From: Bugula neritina
Taxonomy: Eukaryota; Bryozoa; Gymnolaemata; Cheilostomatida; Bugulidae
DNA: 64,000 nucleotides
NCBI GenBank assembly: GCA_964035545.1
Contig: OZ037769.1
Span: 3,875,001 to 3,939,000 of the forward strand
Reading direction: 5' to 3'
Positions within the stretch are counted from its first letter, which is position 1. Every line of letters starts with the position of its first letter. A program made the position numbers and the translations under genes. The notes below the pieces were generated by a model. The model made no database searches, had not been told where the DNA came from, and saw only the letters and a program-made list of their open reading frames with translations. Shown one piece after another: positions 9,148 through 21,500 of the stretch.

Positions 9148-12100
9148 CTTAATAAAGCCTTGAAAAAAATTAAAAAAAAATTAGATTACTGTAACCTCAA
9201 CTTTATCAATTGCACCTATACCTAGTTCTTAACTGAGTCTCAATTTTAAATTATTATTAGTATTACTATTAGTAAAAATATAGGGAATATTGCAAGATTG
9301 CATAAAACTAATGGTAATCAACTAGTGATGGTGACATACAATTCAGTCATAAAAACTGAATGTAAACCTGAAGTTACTGCTAGAAAGCTTTTATTGAGCA
9401 TTTATTCACTTTCAGTTTCTACTAATTTCATTTAGGCATGGTATTTAAATGCTTAACAGTTAGATTTAAGCTAAAATGTGGTTAGGATATCAATACCAAT
9501 GTATTTAATAGTTTTCAATACTCTAGGTTGCTAACCAAAAATTAGTACATATTAATGAGACTACGAGTATTACAGACTGAAGTTAAATTCTACAATTTAT
9601 ATTTATATTTTATTTATATTATAATAATTCTTATACTTATAGTTAATAAGTTATATATAAGACTAAGTATAACTGAAACTGAAAGCCTGATTTTTATATT
9701 TATTTAATAGTTAATGCTAGTACATAAATAAGCAACGTTACAAATATTATTTTTAAAATTAGTACTATAAAATAAGCACTACTATAATGATAATCTAACC
9801 TTTTCAGTACACGAATCTAGAAGTGGTCATGTTGATGTTGTCATGCAAACGGCGTATCAACAGAATTTATTATTATGCTAAAAAAAGAAATAGGTTTATA
9901 GTGTAGGCCTACGCTAATAGTTGCATTCGAATAAATGCTAAATCTAAACCTGGAACAAGACAGGAAACCGATGTTGTTGGAAATTTACATGGGACGGGTA
10001 AATAAAGATCAATGTTGTTACTCGCGTATTGCCGTAGCCTTGGCAGTCGGTCTAAATATCCTGTTACTAATAATATAAGTTATGAGAATAGCAATATTAT
10101 TGTAAGAATACCAAAACTGTGAATACAAGAAGAAATCAAATATATTTTAATATCTAAAAAAATGTAGCATAACTTACATTGAGTTTAACTGATTGTAGTT
10201 GATATTTTGTAAATTTTAAACTGCTATAGCTAATCACTTAAACTTAAAGTTAAGGTTCATCACTGTGAGTGTGTCTGTTGTTTTACTTTTAGCTTTAGTC
10301 TTAGACTTAGTTTTACTGATTACACTAGTGACTACTACCACTACTACTAGTACTATTACTACTACAACTTCAACTTGAACTCGTACTAGAAGTATTATAA
10401 AATTAAAATCAACACTAACACTTTGAGTTTGACTTAGAGTTACTGTTAGTTGCACTTACTGTTAGTGTTACTTACATTTTCATTTTGAGTTACAGTTAGA
10501 CTTAGAGTTAATAAGTTACATTTTGATTTAGTGACTTACCCATAGTCTTACATTGAGTTACAGTTAGTGTTTCCGAGTCTACGTATTACAAATAGTATTA
10601 CAGATACTCTATTACTATTAGTCATTACTGATTAAATCAGTAGAATTTTTTTTTATTTCTTCATCTTGAAGTCAAAAGTGATAGCTATAAGTATAACATC
10701 AACTATAATTATTAGTAATAGTAATCATATTAGTATAAGTATTAGTATGACATTAACATTACCTATAACATGTAAGTAATAACTACTACTAATACTAGTA
10801 GATACTAAGGTACTACCAGTAATAGTAGCACTACTAAGTCTACTGAAGTACTACTAGTATTAGTAATAGCACTACTAGTGTAGTAGACTAGTAGTCGAAA
10901 CTGTGTTAACCTTGATACTTGAACTTGAAGTATCACAATAACAATTGGTATTACTATTACTTTCAGTATTACTATTAATAGTATTCACTATGAGTAACTA
11001 AGATTATCACTATCGTTTATTATTGTTAGTATTATCACTATTACTTTAAGACCTGGTATTAGTATAACATTAAGTTTAATGTTAAGTTGGTAAAAAGGAT
11101 ACTTTCTCATAAAATATTATACTCATAGTTATAGTAATAGTTGCTAGTTCATTACAAGACTATGACTGTAAAGTATAACTATAAATATAAGTGTAGCGAT
11201 AGCAGTATTATATTGCCTTGAGTATTGGTATAACCATTAGTATTACTATTACTAGAATGTGTATTATGATGGATAATATCAAGTGTTGCTGTAACTATTT
11301 GTGTCTTAGTAAAGTATTACTATTTCTATGCTATTAGCTACTACTACTACTGCTACTACTACTACTACTGCTACTACTGCTACTACTGCTACTACTACTA
11401 CTACTGCTACTACTGCTACTATTGCTACTACTACTACTACTGCTACTATTTCATCAACCATTGAGTGAAAATCTAGTAATAGGACTTACCAGATGTATGC
11501 CAATCATTTTGAAAAATTGAGCTGCTAATGAGAAGGAATAACTTAATAATGCAATAAAAGATTCGAAGTTGTTGTGTTTGCCGCGGTTTTTGCTAGAGCA
11601 TGGCTACCCACACATGATTGTCTGTTTGATGCTGGAAATTGGATCTTTCATAATGATGTTTCAATAAACTTGCTAATGGTTTATTCTTTACTTAAAGTTA
11701 TCCAGAAGGATTGCTTTAGTTGTTTCTGAATATTTATTTTACGTTTTTATTTACTAAAACCTATACAGTCATATTGGTGCTATAAAAATTGATAATTGAT
11801 GATAAAAAGATAATTTAACTAGTAATAATATTGTCATTGTTATATTACCTATGATATGATGTTCAGTTATAGCTAACTTGATATTCATAACATTAATAAT
11901 GGTCTTCAGTACAGTATCTAACTTCACAATATAAGGTTTTGCTTTTTTATTGCGATTGTTACCTAACACAAATTTAGTATGGTGAATACCGAATCAGCTT
12001 AACTACCAAGCATATTATTACAAATTCGCTTATAGTTAGATTCTTATCACATAATCAGTAGCATCCCATCCTAATGAAAAGCCTTTTAAGATATGTAGAG

Positions 12101-12537
12101 TTTTAATTTGTTAACCACCAAATTATTAACTATTTGATAATTTAATATATATTCAAGTTTTTATTTAAAATTGAAAAAAAGGTTGTCACAAAGAAAACTG
12201 TTCCCAAGTAACAGAAATGTTTTAGTATATCTACTTTAGTTTTGTGACATTTGATTACTGGGTGCCTGTGATTCTACTTTCATTTGAAAAAATCCCTCTT
12301 AGCTAAAGCCAAGTTATTTAAACAGTGTAATGATTGTGTATTGAATTTTACTCTGTCAATAATGATGGGCTGGTGATCACTAGATCAATCTTTGATCCAG
12401 TTGAAATAAGTTTGAGAATTCTTACAAATTGAAATCTAAAATGAAAAAAAGCATACATCAAGTGAAATATAGTATAGACTTTTGTTTCCAATAAATTCAT
12501 AATAATATATTTGCTCTTTTTTATTTGTAGTTAGAAC
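9148..12537. other. Divergent spacer between TMEM64 and the LRP12-like gene, cryptically simple
   Basis: No exon was found. From about 10220 to 11460 the sequence is built of short words such as TTAGAGTTACTG, TAGTATTACTATTAGT and ACTACTACT in irregular order. A cleaner (CTA)/(CTG) trinucleotide array is at about 11331-11452. The spacer should hold the promoters of both genes, but no convincing TATA or CCAAT arrangement was identified. Confidence 0.6.
11331..11452. repeat. CTA/CTG trinucleotide microsatellite
   Basis: Uninterrupted trinucleotides CTA with periodic CTG substitutions (ACTACTACTGCT pattern). Confidence 0.95.
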
Positions 12538-15500
12538 ATGAGCTTCCAGAGGTCAGGAACTTTATCCCATGCTATAGTGCTTGGTATGTTCACTTGTTTA
12601 ATTCTTACTCAAGTGCTTTTAGGGGTGACTGAAGTTTATACAGTCATAATAACATTGTATGAAGGGTATAGTAGTATGTGATATAATCCGTTTGACATGA
12701 GAACTAGATAAAGGTTACTAGTCGGTGCACAAATGATAAAAGGTAACTTTATATTAAAGATGTCTTATATAGTGAAAATTGTTTTAATTAGATGATGAAT
12801 TAAAGCTCTGCAAGTTTTTTATGTTATTTTTACTACACCTTGTAAATACTTCGAATGAGCTTTTACTTTAAATAATTCTACAGAGTTCTGACTTTTTTTC
12901 TAATTTTGTTCATGCCTACTTATATTATAGCCAGTATTTACACTGAATCTCACAACGTGTTTTCATGTCTATAATATGTAATAAATCAATACATTTTGTA
13001 ATCTTATTACCAAATTTTCACTCTCAGTGTTTAGTAATTCAGTTCTGTATTCATTTCAGTTGGTCAACTCCTAGTGGTTCTCAGTATGATAGAATTCTCT
13101 TGGTGCTCAAACTGCAGGATTTCTCTAGGTTCTGGTGGTAAGTCTTGTTGTAACACTAAGCCTAGGGCCACACTGTGCATATTTTCGCATGCGAAAATTG
13201 AAACCACAAGTAGCAAAGGTGTCCACTGTAGCGTCAGTGATGCGTGATAAATAAAGCTTTCATTTTTAAATCGCACTCGCTTTCAATAAAACGCAATTTA
13301 CTGGAATGTAGCACTAAAATAAAGAAATTGGGCTCGCTGAATAACTACCAGCCAATTAGGTGACGACGACAGAGACGATTCGCACTTGCGTTGAGAATGC
13401 TGAGCGACAAGTGCGAATGTTTTCTCAACGCGTACAGTGGACACCTTTGCTACTTGTGATTTCAATTTTCGCATGCGAAAATACGCACAGTGTGGCCCTA
13501 GGCTTACTGAATGGTGATGATAAACTTGTTAGCAGTTCCATTTGTCAATCTTATTAATAAACATTAAATATAATTCTATCACAGCAAGTTAAACCCTAAG
13601 CATTAGTTCATGACTTGTTACTTGTGTTCTGATGTTATCTGGACCAATAAAGCTATATTTATGAAAATATTACGCAAGTTTATAGTTACTATTCCTGTGA
13701 GAACCCTTGTTGGAAAGGGTTTTATTAAGCTGGCTAAAGATGTATTCATATGTGGCACAGGAGCAATTATGACTGGATGCTCTTCTTAGCATCACCAATG
13801 GCCTTTACTGGGGTTTGAACCCATGACCTTGTGCTTACTAACCCAGCGCTCTAACCACTACACTATGACTGCTCCATATTTATTCCGAATATAACATTTC
13901 CTAAATTGTTTCAAATTACACCTTTTTTATCGAATGATTTATTTTTTGTTCACCTGTTATGGGTCAAAGTTTCACTTGTTGCGTGACATCTGTAGCGTGA
14001 CATCTGCAGCGTGTCATGCTTCTGTCAGCGTGCTGAGTCAGCAGTTAAACTGAGAGACCTCTATTGCAGACTCGGGAATACAAACAGCATATACTACCAT
14101 CACGCTGAAGAGGTCAAGTTTGAATCATTTGCAGACTATTATCACTCCAGAATGTCTCCAGACAAACTCCTCGTCTCTCTTCAGTCTCTTCAGCATCTCG
14201 CGTCGTGTAAATTTGACTTTTACTATAAAGTATGACAGCCACATAGACTGTGCTAATTCCTACCTTTTCATCAGGTGAGTCATGTAAATATGTAGGTGGA
14301 TGTGTACAGGTATTTGTAAGGTGATTTCTCTAATTTTATGGACACGTTTTTGCTGAAATGATGAACCAAGTTTACAAAATGTTTACCTTTTTTATTTTAA
14401 ATTATATCAAATAGAATAATATATGTAATGTTAAGGTAAACACATCTTGTACCCATGGCAACAAAATGCAGATTAGTTTGAGTAGTAGATTGTTATTAAT
14501 ATGTTTTTAATGGTTTAATGTGGCTGAATTTGTCATGTAAAGCTCCCTGGTGTTCTAGTTTACTCTGATTTACTAACTTTGAGTAATTGAGTGTAATTAC
14601 AGAATGTCTTCACAAGTTCTTGCACTTTAAATTTTTATGATCATTAAAATTCAACCAGCTTTTTAGTAGAATATTGTATAAACTTTTGTTTATTCTTAAT
14701 ACTTGGTTAAAAATGTTTTTTAAAAGTTGCACTGTCATCATTCTTGTCATAATACACCTACTATCATTTGTATACATTTTCTTCTAAACTAAATTTGCTA
14801 ATCAATGTTTTATCAAACGAATCATTTCATTGGACTAATTTTATCCTATTGGGAACTACTAAACTATCATTTTACAATCAAAAACGTGCAATACTTTTAC
14901 TTACAAGTTTAAACAAATGTAATCAGGTTATGGAATATGCTAGTGTACTTTGTAATACTGCCTTACTTGCATTTGGGTGTCGTCTTCTATGTATATGAGT
15001 TGTGTGTGGATAATAGAATGTTTGTACACCATTGTGTTTACAACTGCTACTGTCAACACAATGTAAATACCAACTTATTGTGATTGCATACACATGTATA
15101 AAATGTTGATAGTTTACTAGTTTTTTGCTGACATTTCACAAATTGTGTCAGCGATTTATATACATGTCCATATTCACATTATTAGCCATCAAACAAATCA
15201 ATACACTGGGTGACTGACATTTGAAGCTATTCGAATATAACAGTTGAACTTACAGAGATATAGCAACTAGTAACATGCTAGGGTCTTCCTTTAAGTTATT
15301 GTATCATTTAGTGTTCCTGGTTTTGCCATTTCTAAAAAGTTATAATGTTTTAATTGACCTGTATGTTTGTTGAACTTGCAGTGGTGATGTTACTGGCGCA
15401 GGTCATGTGACCATATACAGAGGATTAACTAGAGAGTTGTCTACCCAGCACCAGTTTTCTCATTTGGTTGGGAATAGTTGTACGGATGTGACAATTCAGT

Positions 15501-18500
15501 TCTATGACCAAGCATTGCATTCATATCAAGGTCCAACTATACAGCTTTACTTTGCTCAACCTAGCTGTGAGTTGTTCTTCTTGTATGCTTTACTTCTAGC
15601 TAGCAGCTGTTATCAGTATCATTAGTATAGTATATTACTAGTAGAGTATATAGTAGTATATAGTATATTACTAATAGAGTATATAGTAGTACATGGTAGT
15701 GATGTAGTATATAGTAGTATCTACTACCTAGTAGGGATAGAGTATAGTATATTACTAGTAGAGTATATAGTGGTGATAGAATATATAGTAGTACTAGTAG
15801 TGATAGAGTATATAGTAGTACCTAGTAGTAATAGAGTATATAGTAGTACTAGTAGTGATAGAGTATATAGTAGTACCTAGTAGTGATGAGTATATAGTAG
15901 TACCTAGTAGTGATGAGTATATAGTATTACTAGTAGTGATAGAGTATATAGTAGTACTAGTAGTGATAGAGTATATAGTAGTACTAGTAGTGATAGAGTA
16001 TATATAGTTATAATGCAGTATGACATACAGCTATATGATAAACCTACTGATAGTTCCCACAGTGTGTAATGATGTATCTCGGAGTTGTCTCGTCAACCAC
16101 GCAAGTCACCAAAGCGTCTGTCTGCCCGCCGAGTGGAAATGTAACGGGATACGTGATTGTCAGAACGGGACAGATGAGTCGGACTGCAGTGATAGTAAGT
16201 AGCTTACAGCTCACATGTATACTTACACTGTAAGTAAGTTTAATTCTGTGTACTTACTTGTGTAGGCGTTTATACAAATACTTTACTTGTATAGAGTATA
16301 GTAAATTGTAATATAAAAGATATAATGTGGTTATGATGAAACTTTCAAAATCTTTTACTGCTATAAACAATTGAAGTACACATGTTAGACATGGACAATG
16401 CAGTTTAGTTGTATGTTTTTTTATAGATTGCTATCTGTTTTATTAGTTAAAGTTATGTTATTGTTATATTCCATGGTACTTCTATTGTATTTTAGTTCAA
16501 TATTGCAACAATTATTAAGCTCTCTGTTGACCTGGTAGTAGTATCAGTACACATAGTTGTAATAATATGGAGTTGTAATCCCCTGTCTGTTAGTCTGTTA
16601 CCATTAGCTGAATTAGTTGTGATATAAATAACTTGTCATCTAGACTCAAACTCCCATGTCTTACACAGATTGCAACACCTGCACTCAGCTGTCACTGTAT
16701 GAAAAGTGCTCCAGTCAGAGCTTCTGCAAGTGCACGGAGTTTGACAACAGAATTGGCCAATCAGCTGTTATTAGTAAATGCAACGGTATGAGACGCCTTT
16801 TGTTTACTCCAAAGTTTGTTTGATTGTTTTACTGATGAGGGGGTGGATTAATTGAAAATTTATTATGTCTAGGAATAATCTTACTTTATCCCGGTTTCCT
16901 AAGTTTCTGAATATACAGCAAAATAACACTTGCTGGTTTTCGTCTGTTTTGCTTCATTAATATCACTGAAGTTTTTTCGAAAACTTGTAATTGAAATTGT
17001 CAGAAATGGTGATTGAAATCAGTTTGAAGCATTTAAAATAAGCGTAGTAATAATGGTAAAAATACTAGTCGTTTTCAAATGTCTTGCTACAGGAGCTGCT
17101 CTTACTACCAAATTTGGAAAAAGTGGATCCGTTCACAGCGTAGTAGACAGCTGGCCTCAGATATTCCCTCTCAACAGAACCTACTTGCTGCAATACCTTG
17201 ATGCCGACGTTACGTTCACTATAAGATTCAACGAGATGACCCGAGATGATCGAGACTCCATCTCGCTGCACTACATGCAGTCTAATGTTGACTTGAAGTG
17301 GTAGGTATTTACCTCTTCTAGTACGTTATATTGAATGTACAGATGTCTATAAGTCCTTATCACAGATTTGATATTAGTAGTGTTCTAATTTCTTCATAAA
17401 TACAGGAATAAGCGTGTCTATTTGATCATTCATTGTCTGTTTCAGGATGAATGTTGGAGACAGCAAGAAAGCGACGATTAAAAAAGGCAGCATTGCTACT
17501 TTGACTTTCATTGTACGATCACCTTATTCTGTGTATAACTTCACTTTCACTGACAATATTAACTGTGAGTATCAGTTATACTTATACTGATAGTATTCAC
17601 TCTGAGTGTTGGTTACACTGTATATATTCACTGTGAGTTTTAGTTATACTGACAGTACTGCTAGTTTTAGTTACACTCACTATATTAACTGTGAGTATAT
17701 TGGTTATACTGATAATATTCCCTGACAATATGTAATTCTTTCCTATTCTTTGTCTACATTTACTTACCTCAATTAAATCTGAAAGAATGCTTATCATTGT
17801 TGATCATTTTATTGCCGAGAGCAGCTTTATTTTAAACTACATTCACTGGAGTAATTTATATATATGTAATATCGCATCATGGCGTACATAAACTCTATCT
17901 AGTTGCTGCAATTTCATGGATTTTATTTAATCAATGCATATCAGGGCAAGCACTGGTTGTAAGCACCAGATTATCATTCCTAAATTTGTATTACATACCA
18001 GCTTTAATAATAGATTCTTGCCACTATCTTCGTTTCGCTAACGTTAAATTTCATACTGATGCCTGCTAATCTTTGCTCAAAACTTGGTCAATGTGAATAA
18101 CTATTGCTGTGTTTGGCTATTCAGTTTAGTTATTCAATGTTACCAAGTCTATCATATAATATGTGGTTAGATAAGAGATTGCTCTTATAACACAGACTTG
18201 GTTCTTGTAGATGTAGTTGGGGCATCTACTTGTGACGCCAACTCTGTGTATACACGACGGTGTTGGCATAACAACTTGTGTTACACTGCAGCCCAGTACT
18301 GTGATAATCACATGGACTGTCCCAATGGAAAGGATGAACTGGGGTGTGGCACAGAGCGTGGCAATGGTAGGTTGGGTCAATACCCCCCCCCTAATCCACA
18401 TTTACATGTAACATTGTGTGTAAAGCTAATGGGTCACTTGATTTTATTTAGTACACACTGCTTTGGGCATTTTCATTGCCCACTATCTGGAATTGTAGCT

Positions 18501-21500
18501 GCTAATGTAAATGTTTTTTGCCTGAAAATAGTAATTTGTTAACAAATATTAATACAGATTGTGTAATTCTTTAAAGTGAGACAACTTAGTAATTCTTGGT
18601 TCCTAATTGCTCATAGGTAAGGCAACTCCTTTATATTTCTTGTTGTTAAGTTGGTCAGGTGTTGGTTGTAGTTTGTAGGAAAGAAGAAATAAAGTGTGTT
18701 GGTGAGCAGGGCGTCACACAGACGACGTGTTTCAGACCCGACCAGAGATGTGACGGCAGCAAGCAGTGCACCAATGGCTATGATGAGGAAGGATGTGGTA
18801 AGTTGTTGGCAGCACTTGTAATGTGAATGGTTTGGGAGTTACTTCCTCTGTAGTTGTAGTACTCTCAATATACATAGATTGGGAGTTACGTTCTCTTAGG
18901 TTTCGCAACATTTTATAATGTCATAATTTGTAGTGCAGTACTTGTGCTACTAAACTCTACTGTATTCTATACTATATACTATTCTATACTATATACTATT
19001 CTATACTATATACTATTCTATACTATATACTATTCTATACTATATACTATTCTATACTATATACTATTCTATACTATATACTATTCTATACTATATACTA
19101 TTCTATACTATATACTATTCTATACTATATACTATTCTATACTATATACTATACTACTCTACTCTATACTACTCTAATCTATAATACTCTACTCTATGCT
19201 ACTCTACTCTACTCTATACTACTCTACTGTATACTGTACTCTATACTACTCTACTCTATACTACTCTACTCTATACTACTCTACTCTATACTGTACTCTA
19301 TACTACTCTGCTCTATACTAGACTCAACTCTCTGTGGCACACACAACGGCACCTACCTCTGCTCGAATGGCCTCTGTATATTTGAGAAGTGGGTGTGTGA
19401 TAAGAGTGAAGACTGCCCTGATGGTGCAGATGAAGAGAAGTGTGAAGGTCAGTTGATACGTTCTCTCTTGAGTAGACTGCTTTCTCTTTCACGGTAACAT
19501 TGTCATCTCCAGTAGCTTGTGTACCAGACCTTTGCTTAATCATCTCCACATGGAGCTTCTGCTAAGGTAATGCTGCAAGTGTTGTAACTGATGCACGCTT
19601 AATTTTTATAGTAAACAGGAAGTAGAGATCAAAAGACCCCAAGGATTATGTAAAGAAAGTTTACTTCATATGTCCCAAGCTTTAAAATAAAAACATGTAA
19701 TTACTTTTCGTATAGTAAGCATTTACTATACATGCAGTGTGTAGTTAATGTACATAAACATTACATAAACTTATATATTTTTCATAAAATAATTCAAGTA
19801 AAGTTATATTATTGTGTTTCCTAAGTTTTGGGATTTTACGTATATTTACATACATATGGTATATAAATAAAAGTCGTATTATTTTTATATTTACATTCTA
19901 TGAACAGGTGCGTTACTTTATCTTCCAGCTTGTCTGGCAATGATGTCATATTTCCCCTTTCTCTGTCCATCTGGTCAGGTGTTTCAGATAATTAGCCTGT
20001 ATTAATGCAGTGTATACCACATGAAATAGCCCAAAGTGCTACACTAACTTTGTAGATGAGTCTTATTTGCATCTCATCTCTTTTTACAGACTTCCATTCT
20101 TTTTTGTGTTGCACATTTGACAGTTGGATTGTGTTTGATCATATTAGCCATGATGTCTATCAACAGTTTCTGGATCTGTTGATTAATTTGTTCTACCCAG
20201 GCACTATTACTGGACAATTGTGTTTGTAACTTGTTAAGTTTTAAATTTAATTTAATAGAATGTAATTTGATTAATTATATTTTGTGTTGAATTTGTATTG
20301 TCTGAATTAATTTGTTAATTATATATTCAAAATAATTATAGACAAATGACAAATAAAAACAATCCGTACTACTATTAAATGGGCATTGGTGATTTTTTTG
20401 CTGATTAAAGTAGTATTTTTATAATTTATATTCATGTCAAAGTTGTTTGAAAGTTTCTATAAACATATAGGCTTATTTTCTGTACTGTATAATCCTGAGT
20501 TTATGCCTTATTAGTGAGTCATTGCACTTCCCACTACACCGTGCTAGATTACTTCAAGCTCTAAGAATTTGATTCTAAAATTCTCCAGTGTTTTACAACA
20601 TTTACTGCCGATTTTGATAACATTTCATTTTCTCCTTTTGTGTTATTACACTAGCATAATATGTGTTATTGTGTTACTTTTAGGTGAAAGTTATATTGTA
20701 ATCAATAAAAGATACAGCTTAGCTATTTATTTCTTCACATTTTTATCTTTCTGTTAAACATTATGTTTTCAAATTCTATTGCAGGGACAAGCCTCAAAGT
20801 TATAACGGCATCTGTGATTGGCTCGTTGATGTGTGCTATTATGATAGTGATTGCGGTTGGCTGTACTTGTAAACTGCACACCAATAGAATGTATGAAAGT
20901 CTGTACCAGAGGTCCAGGTAAGACAACTACTCAACATCAGTTTCATCATAGTTGTTCATTACTGTATCTCTACCTTCACCAAAAAAATTGAGTTTGTTGT
21001 AATAATTAAGTTGTAGAATCACTTTAGTGTTTAGTTGTCAATTCTTGAGAACCTAGCTCTGAATTTTCCCCACAAGTAATTATTATTTGAGGGAGGGCCC
21101 AGAGCTAGTCTTTCCCATCAACTTTTTTGATGGAACTCTGTCTAAGCCAAGAATTGACTTCTGTCCAACATATTCTTGCTTGTCATGCAGTGTGTCTGTT
21201 TCATTACATACTTGGGGATAAACTAAGAGAATAGAGTTAGTAAAGTGCATAAAGTTTGGGTGGGGGTGGTTAGCATGGTGCACCCTCCCTCATGTACCCC
21301 GCTTGACTTGCTATAAGATACTGATTTTGTGTTGTAAGAATACTTGGTGATTTGGTTATTTCTATGAAGGAAAACCTTGAGACTACAACTTCTTGAACTG
21401 AAAACTATGACTAGTTTAAAAATATTTGCTGTCAAATGTAACAGGACATGGAAAAGCTCTGTCAATCATTTGTTTCCGACTTGTAAAGAAGAAACACACC

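Noticed and set aside
10234-10455. 73-codon Val/Lys-rich minus-strand frame
   Set aside because: Lies in cryptically simple sequence; composition reflects the repeats.
13064-13557. Two frames with similar peptides (WTPLLLVVSIFACEN on both strands)
   Set aside because: They come from the two inverted arms of the MITE, which explains the mirror similarity.
18944-19177. 77-codon Tyr/Ile/Leu-rich frame
   Set aside because: Translation of a 17-bp intronic minisatellite.
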